This document shows, piece after piece, positions 9,729 through 19,755 of a stretch of DNA of 64,000 nucleotides. Every line of letters starts with the position of its first letter. The first letter of the stretch is position 1. The notes under the pieces are model-generated. The model saw only the letters and a program-made list of their open reading frames with translations. It was not told the DNA's origin and searched no databases. The translations under genes were made by a program, and so were the position numbers. The stretch is from NCBI RefSeq assembly GCF_017874735.1, contig NZ_JAGGLV010000004.1, positions 310,001 through 374,000 on the forward strand, written 5' to 3'. Source of the DNA: Paenibacillus silagei. Its GTDB lineage: Bacteria; Bacillota; Bacilli; Paenibacillales; Paenibacillaceae.

Positions 9729-11248
9729 AAGGCATCTCCTTTGATATTGGAATAATAGAATCCTTCATAGTAAGCAGGGCTGGCATTCTCTGTACCGTTG
9801 CCCGAGGCATGTACGCCGAGGCAGACACCGGTGAAGCCGCCGTTGACCTCCGGGGACAGGACCGATACATGAACCGTCTCCGGGACTTCATGCCAGGACA
9901 CCCCATCTGCCGAATAGGAGCAGTGGTAGTGATAGCCGTCGCAGCGGAGGCGAAGCTGAACGGCACCTTCACCGCTTACCTCATACTGGTGAACCTGCCG
10001 CTCCTCGCCGTTCTTCACTACAAGCTCCATCACCCGGCGGCCGCTGCGGCAAGTAAGTCCCCAGAAAAGATATCCACGGTTGTTAAGCCGCGCAGCCAGG
10101 CCCGCATGCTCGCCTTCGGTCACCGGCGTGAAGTCAAGGCTGACGCCTGTCTCCATCCGGTGATGCTGCTGGCGGAGGCACGCGAACACGGCGGGCGCTT
10201 CATCGTCCAGCGTGTAGGCATTCCCGCGCACGGTCAGACTGCCTTCGCGCTCGGTCCAGGAATACCGTTCCGCTTCATAAGCGCGGAGGAAGGCCCACTC
10301 CGGCCCGAAGCCGTCCTCTGGCGTAAAGCGCTGCACCTGTTCCTCCAGGCTGGACTCGTCGGCGGCTATAACGGTGCCTTCATTATTGTCAATCATCGGC
10401 CAGCCGTCCTCTGTCCAGGTGACCGGAGCCAGGAAGGTCTCCCGGCCCAGCGGGGAATACCGGCCTTCCACGGGACGCATGCCCAGGAAGACTGCCCACC
10501 ACTGGCCGGACGTATCCTCCACCAGATCGGCATGTCCAAGGCATTGTACCGGGTGGTCCTTCAGTCCCCTGTGGGTCAGGATCGGCTCCGGCTTGTCCTC
10601 GAACGGGCCGTAAGGACTGCTGCTGCGGGCAATAATCTCCCGGTGATCACCCGCCGTGCCGCCGGAGGCGGTCATCAGGTAGTAGACGCCCTTGATCTTG
10701 TACAGATGCGGGCCTTCGACCCACGGGCCGTCATCGCCGCTCCAGATATTGACCGGCTCCGACAGCACTTCACCGGACAACGGATCAATCTCATACTGGA
10801 TAATATGCGACTCGTAGCCTGCACCGTTCTGCACCGTGACATAGGCGCGCCCGTCATCATCGAAGAACAGGGACGGATCAATGCCCCCGTGCGGCAGCAG
10901 AATCGGATCAGACCAGGGACCCTCGGGCTTGTCCGCAGTCACATAGAAATTGCCTATGCCTCTGACATCTGTAGTTATCATGTAGAATCGCCCGGCATGA
11001 TAGCGGATGGTGGCGGCGTAGATGCCGGACGAGCTCTTGGTGGTCCGCAGATCCAGCTGGGACTGGCGGGTCAGCACATGCCCTATCGGGGTCCAGTCGA
11101 TCAGGTCCCTGCTATGGAAGATAGGCACACCCGGAAAATATTCAAAGGTACTATTAATCAGATAGAAATCTTCATTCACACGGACCACACTGGGGTCCGG
11201 ATAATACCCGGCAATTACGGGATTCCGCACATTCATGGAATGCATCAT
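9725..11248 (-). CDS. GH43 beta-xylosidase with C-terminal DUF1349-like domain
   Basis: 507 residues, cytoplasmic (no signal). The N-terminal GH43 propeller (about 1-300) has D18 in AGYYPDPSVV, D124 in GGIDPSLFFD and E178 in GPWVEGPHLY. After it, from about 320, a beta-sandwich (FGPEWAFLR... YLFWGLTCRSGRRVMELVV) matches the DUF1349/concanavalin-like tail of XynB-type beta-xylosidases, which helps close the active site. ATG 11248 is very close to the GGAGGG site; the next ATG (11245) or M5 is an equally good start. It is the first gene of a two-gene operon with the GH43 gene below. A CRE-like sequence and a 21-bp-step direct repeat lie upstream, suggesting catabolite control and activation by an AraC-type protein. 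Confidence 0.9.
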   Translation of the reverse strand: MMHSMNVRNPVIAGYYPDPSVVRVNEDFYLINSTFEYFPGVPIFHSRDLIDWTPIGHVLTRQSQLDLRTTKSSSGIYAATIRYHAGRFYMITTDVRGIGNFYVTADKPEGPWSDPILLPHGGIDPSLFFDDDGRAYVTVQNGAGYESHIIQYEIDPLSGEVLSEPVNIWSGDDGPWVEGPHLYKIKGVYYLMTASGGTAGDHREIIARSSSPYGPFEDKPEPILTHRGLKDHPVQCLGHADLVEDTSGQWWAVFLGMRPVEGRYSPLGRETFLAPVTWTEDGWPMIDNNEGTVIAADESSLEEQVQRFTPEDGFGPEWAFLRAYEAERYSWTEREGSLTVRGNAYTLDDEAPAVFACLRQQHHRMETGVSLDFTPVTEGEHAGLAARLNNRGYLFWGLTCRSGRRVMELVVKNGEERQVHQYEVSGEGAVQLRLRCDGYHYHCSYSADGVSWHEVPETVHVSVLSPEVNGGFTGVCLGVHASGNGTENASPAYYEGFYYSNIKGDAL

Positions 11249-11266
11249 ACCCTCCTCTGGAATGAA

Positions 11267-11280
11267 AGCAAGCGTTTACA
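11267..11280 (-). promoter_or_regulatory. CRE-like site upstream of GH43 operon
   Basis: AGCAAGCGTTTACA matches the CcpA consensus TGWAANCGNTNWCA at 12 of 14 positions. It is placed just upstream of the GH43 start, where binding would block transcription. Confidence 0.45.
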
Positions 11281-11402
11281 ATCGCTAGTGTTATTTTACA
11301 AGCCCGAATTGAACTTTCCTATGCGCAGACTAAAGAACTTCCCCCGAAAAAATGTGCAATTTCCGCCTACAACCGATTGTACTGGAAAAACACACCGGTT
11401 GC

Positions 11403-11437
11403 TCGCCATTTTACTTGAGTTAATGGTCATTTTTTGC
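11403..11437 (-). promoter_or_regulatory. Candidate AraC operator shared with the ThuA/AraC intergenic region
   Basis: Half-sites GCCATTTTAC (11405) and GTCATTTTTTGC (11426) are direct repeats 21 bases apart. A near-identical 39-base block (about 33 matches) lies at 26209-26245 between the ThuA operon and the AraC gene, in the same orientation relative to the minus-strand operon. It lies about 155 bases upstream of the GH43 start. Confidence 0.5.
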
Positions 11438-11477
11438 GGAGTTTAACACCTACCCTGTAGTGGTCTCAAAAGTTAAC

Positions 11478-11518
11478 AAAAAGCCGTCCCCCAACCATAA
11501 TCTGGCTTGAGGGACGAC
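11478..11518 (-). terminator. Terminator of the SLH surface-protein gene
   Basis: Minus strand: GTCGTCCC...GGGACGGC stem followed by TTTTTG, 40-80 bases after the stop. Confidence 0.75.
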
Positions 11519-11557
11519 CCTGATCTTGCTTATACAATGGTTATGTGATGCTTATAC

Positions 11558-14500
11558 TTACGGATTAATCAGGTTCGATTGAATCAGTAATCTTCGGATG
11601 GCAGCCGACGCCTCGGCGCGGGTAATATTCTCGTTCGGCGCAAGACGCTGTTCGTCTCTGCCCAGAATAATACCAGCTGCCAGATTCTGCTTCACATTAG
11701 CAATCGCCCACTTCGCTACCGAAGCGGAATCGGCGAAGGACTTCAGCAGTTGCTGAGTCTGCTCTTCGCTGCGCGAAGACTTCAGTTCTGTGATGCTCAA
11801 GGCTCTGCTGACAATTGCCATGGCTTCCTGTCTGGAGATATTGTTGTCCGGTCTGAAAGTTCCGTCCGGATAACCGGTGATCAGGCCGTTCTCGATGGCA
11901 ACCTGAAGCTCCAGCCCGTACCATCCGCCTGCGGAGACATCGCTGAACGTAACAGGCTGCTCCCCATGGGTGACAATGCCGAGCGCTCTCGCCAGCATGG
12001 CAGTGAATTCAGCCCGTGTGATCGCCCGCTGCGGTTCAAAGACCGCTTCCTTCGTGCCGCTTACCACCAGTCTTGAGCCCATGTCATTGACATCCGGCTT
12101 GCTCCAGTGCTTCGCCACATCCGGGAATTCGAGCGGATTCCAGATCAGGCCGAAATCGCCGTTCTCCAGACTGTTAATTGTCGCATAATAACGTCCGTCT
12201 TTGATGGTTACATAAGTCGGCTGATGATAGATTGCACCATCCCGGTATAGTACGCCGGTCGTAATCTTCATATCTGCCGGTACCGGCATCGTGTATTTCA
12301 CCCAGCCGTGGTTGTTTACTGTTACAGTCTGCCCCTGGTACTTGGCCTTAACGGAGAAGTTCGCAAGTAGGCCTCCAGGCTGTACATTCTGCTTTCCGAC
12401 GGCAATCTTGAAGGCCTCCAGGCTGCCCGGAGCGGATGCAGCCAGCTCGGCATAGATGATGATATCATCCGTATTCACATTCGTCAGACCGAACTGCTTG
12501 CTGATCTCTGCCAGATTGATATTTGCAGCAGCCAGTCTGGCCATACCCAGATCAGACTCGACTACGATCTCGCCGCCTTTGTTCTGCAATTCCTTCAGGT
12601 TGTCTGCAGTAAGCTCTACGCTGCCTGCCGGAACCCCAGCTTGAGGAGCAGGTGTTGCTGTCGGCGTTGGCTTCGTTACTGGATAAGACTCAGGACTCTT
12701 ATCTGTAATCCGCACAATCTGGAAGGTGCTGAATTTGTTAATCTGAATCTCCAGCGCTACAGGCTCGCCGCCCGAATTATACATAATCGCTGGAGTGTAG
12801 ACGGCAATTTCACCATCGCTGTGCTCTACATATACCCGCAAGCTGTCCAAGAAGGCATCACGCACCCCGGAGCTTTGCAGCGGAATGTCGCCAGCGATTT
12901 CAGACAACGGAAGCAGAACCTTGGTGTTGATCTTGCTGTAGTTAGTCTCAATCTCCCGTGGCGCTCCAAGTGTCTGAAGCGTCTTGTCACTGGTCAGTGA
13001 CAGCTTGGAGACGCCGTTCAGGATGGCATTGCTCTGGACGTTAAGCTGCTCAAGCGTATTCTTAACCGGAACAATACGGAAATACAGGTCTGTAGCAGTC
13101 GCTTCAAGCTGCCCCAGGCTGGCTGCATCCAGCCGGATGGAGCCCAGTGCTGTGACAATATCCAGTGAGGCGTTGCGTCCGGCCAGAACCGATACCGCGC
13201 CCGAAGGAATCTCCACTGCAATCTCATCCGCTAGTGCAGCGGAATCGTCCACATGGGTAATGCTTACGTTCCGGTTCGCTGTATCCGGGTCATTCGGGTT
13301 CACGCCTTCCACAAGGTTATACACTTCATTCTCATCAATCACAATCGTGTCAATCCTGGTTCCGTTCGACAGGTTCGTTCTAAGAATCGTTACGCCCTGC
13401 TGAAGCGGACTTCCGTCATTCGGAGTAGACAGGCCAGCCTTTCTGGAGGTCGGCTGACGGACAGCGCCTTCCTTGGTCACGCCTTTTGCCTTAACGATCA
13501 GCAGATAATGCTTGACGGCACTCTTTCCGCCCCGGGTGAAGGTTGCGGTCAGAATGACATTCGTATCCTGGGCCGGAAGGGTTACATTGCCCTTGGCCCC
13601 GTCCGCATTCTGCTGGACTGCGATGACCGAAGCTTCACTCGAAGCCCAGGTAATCTTCGTGTCATATTTGCCGGTCTGCAGCAGTACGAAGGCTTCGGTG
13701 ACACTCTCCCACGTATCCCCAGGCGCGAAGGTAGCCGCCGTATGAATTCCGGTGCTTCTTGCCGCATCCTCAGCGGCTTCCTGATCACTGAGTTTTTTTA
13801 TAACAATTGTAAAGTTCTTCACCAGTGTCTCGCCCGGACGGTCAGGGTCGGCCAGCTTCACGCTAAGCTCTACCGTCACATCCTGCTCATCCGGTCCCGG
13901 CCGCTTCACCCGTCCGGTATTCGTGAGCACATCTGGATTGCTGGAGGTCCAGGTCAACACCGATCCGGTCTCTCCGGTCTTCGGCAGGAACACATTCTTG
14001 GTCACTGACTCCTCTGAATCTCCCGGAGCATAGGTCACTTGAATATTCAGCTCATCCTGAGGAAGATTGACCGGGCTGGTTCCTTTGACTGTGATATAGA
14101 AATCCTTCTCCCGGAAAAAGCCTTCCTTGGCCACACGCGCCGTCAATCTTACCACCGTATCCTTCAGCGGACGCTGAACCTCACCGGTGCTGCTGACAAT
14201 ATCGCTACGGTGACTGGTCCATACGACCTGGGAATCGTAGAAGCCCTTGGAGATCAGCGTGATCGCTTGCGTTACACTCTTCGCTGTATCCTGCCCATGA
14301 TATCCGATAGCCAGGAGTTCGGCAGCCTCATCAAGCTGAGCGTCAAGTCCATCGCGCTTCGCCTTGACCGTTACAGCGAACTCTTTGGTGACGATGACAT
14401 TCCCTTTAGTAATGGTTGCGGTAAGGATTACCTTGCGGTCCCCAACACCCGAGCCGGGACGGTTCACCGTACCATCTGTACCCACTACGGAAGGTTCCGT

Positions 14501-17500
14501 GGAGGTCCAGGTAATCGTGCTATCATAGCGGCCTTGTGTAATCAGGTCCAGCTTCGTCTTCACCTGCTCCGGTGTCTCATTGCCCGCCCGGATCATGTCC
14601 CAGGTCAGAGCTTCGAGGCTCTCCTTCACCGACTCTTCGTCCGTCAGCGGATGCTTAACCACGGTGAGTACGAATTCTTTCGTCTCTGTTACATCCCCCT
14701 TGGTAATGACCGCCGTCAAGGTTACAGTGCGGTCCCCATCCAGGTAGGAAGGCGCCTGAAGTTTGCCATCCGGTGTAATGACCCGTTCATCTGAAGAAGT
14801 CCATTTGATGCTGCTGCCATTCTCGCCGGCCACCGGCAAGTATACAGCTGAAGTCACTGATTCCTGGCTGACATTTTCTTCGCGGATCGTATCCCAGGTC
14901 AGCAGGTCTGTATCTTCGGTTACCGATTGTTTGTCGGTGCCGGCTTGTTTTTTGACCACAAGTACAAACGTCTTCGTCTGTTCAGAATCTCCATTCTTCA
15001 GCACCGCAGTCAAAGTAACCTCCTGATCCCCTGCTGCAAATACAGGGCGTGTTACGGTCCCGTCCGGCTTAATAACGGCCTCATTGCTGGAGGTCCAGGT
15101 AATCGTGCTGCCGAAAGCGCCTGTCTCGGGTAAAAGCAGCCCTGACACAACAGACTTCTGCACCAGATTCTCCTGCCGGATCGCATCCCAAGTGATAGCC
15201 GCCGCATCGCGTTCCAGCAGGGAGTTCGAGCCCGGAAGCTGCAGATCAAAATTATTCGAGGTCACCGGCTTAATCCCGTCAACTATAACAGTCGGATCTA
15301 CAGTCACCGATGCGAAGGCCGAAGCCTCAAGCTTGCTGGTTGCTTCTCCGGTAATCTGGATCTCCAGCACGGTATCGCTGATCCGCACCACCTTGTAGTC
15401 CAGACCTTCCGGCAGATTGTTGAGGTGAATCTCTCCGCTAACCTCTTCGGTGAATTTACCGTTACGCAGGGTAACCGTCAGCTTCTCTGCCGCTGTCCCG
15501 TCGCCTGCATCATGAATCACTTCAGGAGATACCGCGATTGCTGCCGGAGGGGAGCGGAACAGAATGGCGAAGGTTCCAGAAGGAATACCTGCCACCATAA
15601 CCGTTGCCCGGTCCACGCTGTCAGCAGACTTGTGGCTGGCTGCCTGTCCGGCAAAAGCTACCGTAATCTGGGTCGGGCTGTCTATGGTTACTTTGCCCGG
15701 CGTCAGGCCCGGCGGCCAGTTCACCGCTTCAAGAGCCCCGATCACCGACTCATCGAAAGAACCGTTCTTCAGCTCCAGCACAAGCGCTCCCTCAATCGTG
15801 CCGTCATTCAACTCAGACTCATAGAGCAGCGGTGACTTGACCACCAGATAAGGCTCTTTGTCCATGAAGTCGAATTTGAAGGTGTTCGTGCTCAGCTCCG
15901 CCGGACTTCCTGTCAGCTTGCCGGAAGCCACTGTTACATAAGCTCCGTAGACATCTCTGGTCACTGTAGCTGCACCGGTGAATTTGAGCTCAAGCTCGGT
16001 GTCAGAGACTCTTGTCACTGTCGTACCAAGACCGGCAGGCAGGCCATGCACCTGAACATCGGCGGCATTGATTGCTTTCTCGAATTTTCCGCCAGTAAGC
16101 GTCACGCCGAGCGTCTCAGTGATCTCACCAGAGCCGTAGACGGCTTCGGATACAATCCCTTTATTCAGAGTCATCGCCGCAGGGTCCCTGAACGTTACAC
16201 TGAAGGTTTTGGTCGTCAGACCGGAGGCGTTCCCGATCAGGTTCTCCTTATCGACCGTAACGGACAGATTGTTCGTTGTCGCATCCTTGCCATGGTTAAC
16301 TGCAGCACCTGTCAGCGTGAAGTTGAGCTCGGTATCACTCAGCCGGGTGACATCGAAATCAAGCCCTTCCGGCAGATTGTTAACGCGGATGTGACTCCGG
16401 TCAATCGGATCGGCAAGGGTAGCCCCGACAATATTAACCATCTGGTTACCGGTAACTGTACCGTCGTTAGCCTTGGCCTCTGTCAGATCGGTGCTGTCTT
16501 CCTCATCCAGCTCGATCTCAGAGATGACCTCGCTGAAATCCCTCTCATCCAGACTTGTGTAATAGGTGAATTTCTTGCTCGCGTGCGGAGCCATCGCACC
16601 GGAATCCCAGGTCATGGTGATCCCCGTATCCGCTACAACTTCCTGACCCTTGGCAGCCGGGCTGTCATAAGCAGCTTCTTCATAAGGGTTGCTGTTGCTG
16701 AAGCCGAAGACAGAAGCCTTCGCCTGCGGGTTGCTGGAGTAGAAGAAGATTGGCGCTCTGGAATTAAAAGCTTTATAGAGCGGATCGTTATCCCCGATCG
16801 TATTTGCTCTAACCACAGCAGCACCATCTTCTTGGATGGTTTGAGTCACCATATTGGAAGTTGTGTATGATCCTCCCTGATCGACCGTATTATCCGGGTC
16901 CATGGTACGCATATACCGCGCCCCGTCCCATTTCTTGCCCGTCAGGTTGGTGATAGTTACTTCATTGCGGTAGAATTTCTGGTCCTCCTTGAAGCTGATT
17001 ACCTGCTTGATCTCCATAGTGCCAGCCCAAGTGGATACCGTAGTCGCACTTAGCGTTCCTTTATCTGTCTGCGAGGTATTGATAATTCTGGTAGGCATTT
17101 CCCAAGAGCCCATCAGAGCTGAATTGGACTTCGCATATGTATTTCCGCCGCTCTGATAGCCTACCGCGAAACGCTCTTCAGGTGTGCCGGGCAAATAGTA
17201 ATCGACCGGCAGGTCCTTGCCTGTGCCATAGCCGTCATGATCGGCACTCATTCCCAGATTCGATCTTGAATTCGTACCACGGAAGTTAGCGGGCTTATTC
17301 CCAATCGTACCGAAATTCCCCCACTTGCTTATCCCCAGTTCTATGTATTTCCCTCCAAGAAAAAGCTCTGTTCCGCCTTCCCCTCCATATGCGGCGCGGG
17401 CACTCCAATCCGCTGTGTCCGCAGACACCTTAAGGGGTGCAGGAAACATAGACAGGATCATTGTGGGCACCATTAGCAGTGCGAGCAGCTTCTTAGGCTT

Positions 17501-17503
17501 CAT
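11558..17503 (-). CDS. Giant secreted surface protein with beta-sandwich repeats and three SLH domains
   Basis: 1981 residues. A Sec signal peptide covers about 1-28 (PKKLLALLMVPTMILSMF). An N-terminal beta-rich domain (about 33-340) is not recognised by name. Four related repeats of about 110 residues follow (each with NLPEGLDFDVTRLSDTELN-like cores, about 340-790). Next come six atrophied Ig-like repeats (aBig_2 type, cores TITWTSSNEAVI and TLTAVITKGD, about 790-1330) and further beta domains. Three SLH repeats end the protein (FPDVAKHWSKPDVNDMG, FSDVSAGGWYGLELQVA and FADSASVAKWAIANV, about 1795-1981), which bind pyruvylated wall polymer. It is thus held on the cell surface; ligand or enzyme activity is unknown. 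The start has a GGAGTGAGACA ribosome site. It has its own terminator and stands alone, next to an orphan response regulator. Confidence 0.88.
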   Translation of the reverse strand: MKPKKLLALLMVPTMILSMFPAPLKVSADTADWSARAAYGGEGGTELFLGGKYIELGISKWGNFGTIGNKPANFRGTNSRSNLGMSADHDGYGTGKDLPVDYYLPGTPEERFAVGYQSGGNTYAKSNSALMGSWEMPTRIINTSQTDKGTLSATTVSTWAGTMEIKQVISFKEDQKFYRNEVTITNLTGKKWDGARYMRTMDPDNTVDQGGSYTTSNMVTQTIQEDGAAVVRANTIGDNDPLYKAFNSRAPIFFYSSNPQAKASVFGFSNSNPYEEAAYDSPAAKGQEVVADTGITMTWDSGAMAPHASKKFTYYTSLDERDFSEVISEIELDEEDSTDLTEAKANDGTVTGNQMVNIVGATLADPIDRSHIRVNNLPEGLDFDVTRLSDTELNFTLTGAAVNHGKDATTNNLSVTVDKENLIGNASGLTTKTFSVTFRDPAAMTLNKGIVSEAVYGSGEITETLGVTLTGGKFEKAINAADVQVHGLPAGLGTTVTRVSDTELELKFTGAATVTRDVYGAYVTVASGKLTGSPAELSTNTFKFDFMDKEPYLVVKSPLLYESELNDGTIEGALVLELKNGSFDESVIGALEAVNWPPGLTPGKVTIDSPTQITVAFAGQAASHKSADSVDRATVMVAGIPSGTFAILFRSPPAAIAVSPEVIHDAGDGTAAEKLTVTLRNGKFTEEVSGEIHLNNLPEGLDYKVVRISDTVLEIQITGEATSKLEASAFASVTVDPTVIVDGIKPVTSNNFDLQLPGSNSLLERDAAAITWDAIRQENLVQKSVVSGLLLPETGAFGSTITWTSSNEAVIKPDGTVTRPVFAAGDQEVTLTAVLKNGDSEQTKTFVLVVKKQAGTDKQSVTEDTDLLTWDTIREENVSQESVTSAVYLPVAGENGSSIKWTSSDERVITPDGKLQAPSYLDGDRTVTLTAVITKGDVTETKEFVLTVVKHPLTDEESVKESLEALTWDMIRAGNETPEQVKTKLDLITQGRYDSTITWTSTEPSVVGTDGTVNRPGSGVGDRKVILTATITKGNVIVTKEFAVTVKAKRDGLDAQLDEAAELLAIGYHGQDTAKSVTQAITLISKGFYDSQVVWTSHRSDIVSSTGEVQRPLKDTVVRLTARVAKEGFFREKDFYITVKGTSPVNLPQDELNIQVTYAPGDSEESVTKNVFLPKTGETGSVLTWTSSNPDVLTNTGRVKRPGPDEQDVTVELSVKLADPDRPGETLVKNFTIVIKKLSDQEAAEDAARSTGIHTAATFAPGDTWESVTEAFVLLQTGKYDTKITWASSEASVIAVQQNADGAKGNVTLPAQDTNVILTATFTRGGKSAVKHYLLIVKAKGVTKEGAVRQPTSRKAGLSTPNDGSPLQQGVTILRTNLSNGTRIDTIVIDENEVYNLVEGVNPNDPDTANRNVSITHVDDSAALADEIAVEIPSGAVSVLAGRNASLDIVTALGSIRLDAASLGQLEATATDLYFRIVPVKNTLEQLNVQSNAILNGVSKLSLTSDKTLQTLGAPREIETNYSKINTKVLLPLSEIAGDIPLQSSGVRDAFLDSLRVYVEHSDGEIAVYTPAIMYNSGGEPVALEIQINKFSTFQIVRITDKSPESYPVTKPTPTATPAPQAGVPAGSVELTADNLKELQNKGGEIVVESDLGMARLAAANINLAEISKQFGLTNVNTDDIIIYAELAASAPGSLEAFKIAVGKQNVQPGGLLANFSVKAKYQGQTVTVNNHGWVKYTMPVPADMKITTGVLYRDGAIYHQPTYVTIKDGRYYATINSLENGDFGLIWNPLEFPDVAKHWSKPDVNDMGSRLVVSGTKEAVFEPQRAITRAEFTAMLARALGIVTHGEQPVTFSDVSAGGWYGLELQVAIENGLITGYPDGTFRPDNNISRQEAMAIVSRALSITELKSSRSEEQTQQLLKSFADSASVAKWAIANVKQNLAAGIILGRDEQRLAPNENITRAEASAAIRRLLIQSNLINP

Positions 17504-17616
17504 TGTCTCACTCCATTCTTAGTAATTGAAATGCATGCTTATACATATAAAACCAAATCACTCTCACAAAATTCTCACAAATGATCGGAAAATGTCGATA
17601 ACCCGGGCTAAAAGTC

Positions 17617-17661
17617 AAAAAAAAGAAGCAGAGCGCACGATTATACGTGAACGCCCTGCCT
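17617..17661 (-). terminator. Terminator of the REC-BTAD regulator gene
   Basis: Minus strand: GCAGGGCG...CGCTCTGC (one G-U pair) with inner CACG/CGTG stem, then TTCTTTTTTTT. Very strong. Confidence 0.88.
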
Positions 17662-17685
17662 TATGGTGCTTAATTTCAGCTGCGG

Positions 17686-18753
17686 TTAGGTATGCTCTTC
17701 TCTAAGCCGGGAATACATCTGCTGCATACGCCGATTCTGATCTTCAGCCGGAAAAAGCTGCAGCAGCTGGCGGTAAAACTCCTCATTCTGCGGTTCGGCC
17801 AGCAGACAGGCGTAGAACCGGTCCTCCGCTGCCTGGAGTGCACTACCCGATATGGCCTCGCTGATCAGCCGAAGACTGAGCTTCTCATAGATCAGACGGT
17901 ATTTCTCTTCCAGGGAAATCTTCCATACATACGGCTTCCCCTGAAACAACGGTCCCCGGTACAGGCTAAAGAGCTTCTCCAGCTGCTCCAGATCCAGACA
18001 TTCACCCGTCAGTAATCGTCCCGCCTGCTGATATTGCATAACGTCATAGACGAATTCTCCGGTATCCAGCGTATAACCCTCAGAGGTCTTCTTGATTCTC
18101 ATGGGGAGGCCGCCCGCCTCCATGACTCTTTTCACCCGATAGATGGCCGTGTGCAGATTGCGCAGAACCCGCTCTCCATCCATATCCGGCCAGAGCAGCT
18201 CGGACAGCTTCCATTTATCCGCCTCACGGTTAGGATGACAGAGCAGATAGGCGAAAAGTTCCTCCGAGATCCGCGTAGGGAATTGGAGCAGCTGATGATC
18301 CGCGTTACGGACCTCCAGCCGTCCAAATCCCGTAACGGTTGGTGCTGGAACCGGGGCAGCGGCGGCAGGCCGCTCCGGCATGCTCCGGGAAGGCTGCTGT
18401 CTGGCAAGCCGGTCGTACACCCGTTCGATTGCTTTAGGGGTAACGGGCTTGACAATGTAATCCAGGGCCTGTACATCGAAGGCTTTCACCGCATAATGCG
18501 TATGACCTGTTGTAAAAACAATGTGGGCTTGCTCCGAAACCTCACGGATTCGCCGGGCCAGCTCCAATCCGTTCATCTGCGGCATCTCCACATCCAAAAA
18601 GATAATATCCGGCTGCAGCTCCGGCAGCTGTTCAAGTGCCTCCGCAGGATTGGTGAACGTACCGGATATTGTGAAGCTCTCATGACGGCTGACCAGCACC
18701 TCCAGCAAATCCAGCGCAGGAATCTCGTCTTCCAAAATTACGGCAGTGTACAC
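17686..18753 (-). CDS. Response regulator with SARP/BTAD-type output
   Basis: 355 residues. The receiver domain covers 1-120, with D54 in IIFLDVEMPQMNG and lysine in YIVKPVTPKAIE. A short Pro/Ala linker (about 125-140) leads to a winged-helix OmpR-like part (FPTRISEELFAYLLCH, HTAIYRVKRVME). A C-terminal bacterial transcriptional activator (BTAD) helical region ends the protein. GTG 18753 has an AGGAGTGG ribosome site. No kinase is adjacent, so it is an orphan here. Such REC-BTAD proteins occur in Bacillales, but their targets are mostly unknown. It is transcribed toward, and terminated before, the SLH protein gene. Regulation of that gene is possible but unproven. Confidence 0.85.
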   Translation of the reverse strand: MYTAVILEDEIPALDLLEVLVSRHESFTISGTFTNPAEALEQLPELQPDIIFLDVEMPQMNGLELARRIREVSEQAHIVFTTGHTHYAVKAFDVQALDYIVKPVTPKAIERVYDRLARQQPSRSMPERPAAAAPVPAPTVTGFGRLEVRNADHQLLQFPTRISEELFAYLLCHPNREADKWKLSELLWPDMDGERVLRNLHTAIYRVKRVMEAGGLPMRIKKTSEGYTLDTGEFVYDVMQYQQAGRLLTGECLDLEQLEKLFSLYRGPLFQGKPYVWKISLEEKYRLIYEKLSLRLISEAISGSALQAAEDRFYACLLAEPQNEEFYRQLLQLFPAEDQNRRMQQMYSRLREEHT

Positions 18754-18907
18754 CTAAGCCACTCCTATGATTGAGTTTGACTATTTACATTTAGGATGAG
18801 TATAAATGATAATTTTACCAGTATTATTGATAGTATAGCTTAACTGCCGGATTGACATCTATAATTTCCGTAATAAAAAATTAATATAATCGCCTGCTCC
18901 TGACCGT

Positions 18908-19627
18908 TTACCGCCTAACCCTTCTGGCAAAATCCACAAACTGAAATTTGTCCAGCCGGTGCCGGGACTCGGTATATTGGAACAGCACGGTATTCTCCAG
19001 ATATACATAGTTGCGCACTACGACAATATGCGTATATTGCTTCAGGTCCAGCAGGCGCTGATCCTCCCCGGTTGAGGGCTCAACGGAAATCAGCTTTTTG
19101 GCATAACTGATTTTAAGACCCAGCTCAGACTCCAGGTATTCATAAATAGAGCCTTCTGCAATCTCCTTGCTCAGAAATGGGACGATATCTGAGCGGAAAT
19201 AGTCTTTGTCCAGAATAATCCGTTCGGCTTCAATCTCTCTGGCGCGGATCACCTTCCATACCGGCGTCTCTTCAGCAATGTGCAGTTGCCGGGCCAGCAG
19301 AGAGCCTGCCGGCTCCAGGACCGTCTCCTCTACCAGTGTCCGCGAGGTAACCCCGAGCGTCCCTGTCAGCTCCTGGAATGAGATCAGTCCGGTTACGGGA
19401 AAATCCATCCGCGTCATATCCAGCACGAACGAGCCCCTGCCTTTGATTTTGTTGATATAGCCCTCACGGAACAGGAGATTCAGCGCCTTGCGCACCGTCT
19501 CCCGCGAAGTCTGGTAAGCCTCCGCCAGCTCACTCTCGGAGGGCAGCTTGGTTCCGGGCGCAAGCTGGCCGGAATGAATACGGTTGCTATATTCCGTATA
19601 GATCTGCAAAAATATATTCTCTCTCAT
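18908..19627 (-). CDS. treR: Trehalose operon repressor (GntR family)
   Basis: 239 residues. The N-terminal GntR winged helix (about 1-72) includes APGTKLPSESELAEAYQTSR and VRKALNLLFREGYINKIKGR. A C-terminal UTRA ligand domain (about 90-235) follows; in TreR it binds trehalose-6-phosphate. The gene lies last in the trehalose cluster but after the treP terminator, so it probably has its own promoter. ATG 19627 follows GGGCGGTGATGATCG. Matching palindromic operators are found upstream of the phosphotrehalase gene at 23621-23674. Function is assigned from family plus context and is secure. Confidence 0.9.
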   Translation of the reverse strand: MRENIFLQIYTEYSNRIHSGQLAPGTKLPSESELAEAYQTSRETVRKALNLLFREGYINKIKGRGSFVLDMTRMDFPVTGLISFQELTGTLGVTSRTLVEETVLEPAGSLLARQLHIAEETPVWKVIRAREIEAERIILDKDYFRSDIVPFLSKEIAEGSIYEYLESELGLKISYAKKLISVEPSTGEDQRLLDLKQYTHIVVVRNYVYLENTVLFQYTESRHRLDKFQFVDFARRVRR

Positions 19628-19695
19628 CGATCATCACCGCCCTATATTGTAACATGCCCTGGCTGCAGGACAGAGTATATAATTCTATAATTGTA

Positions 19696-19718
19696 GAAAA
19701 ACAGCCCCGCAGGGCTGT
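19696..19718 (-). terminator. Terminator of treP
   Basis: Minus strand: ACAGCCC-TGCG-GGGCTGT followed by TTTTT, 38-60 bases after the treP stop. It separates treR from the treA-treP transcript. Confidence 0.85.
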
Positions 19719-19755
19719 CCTCCATTCCTTATATTGTATGCCTGATCCTCTCAGA

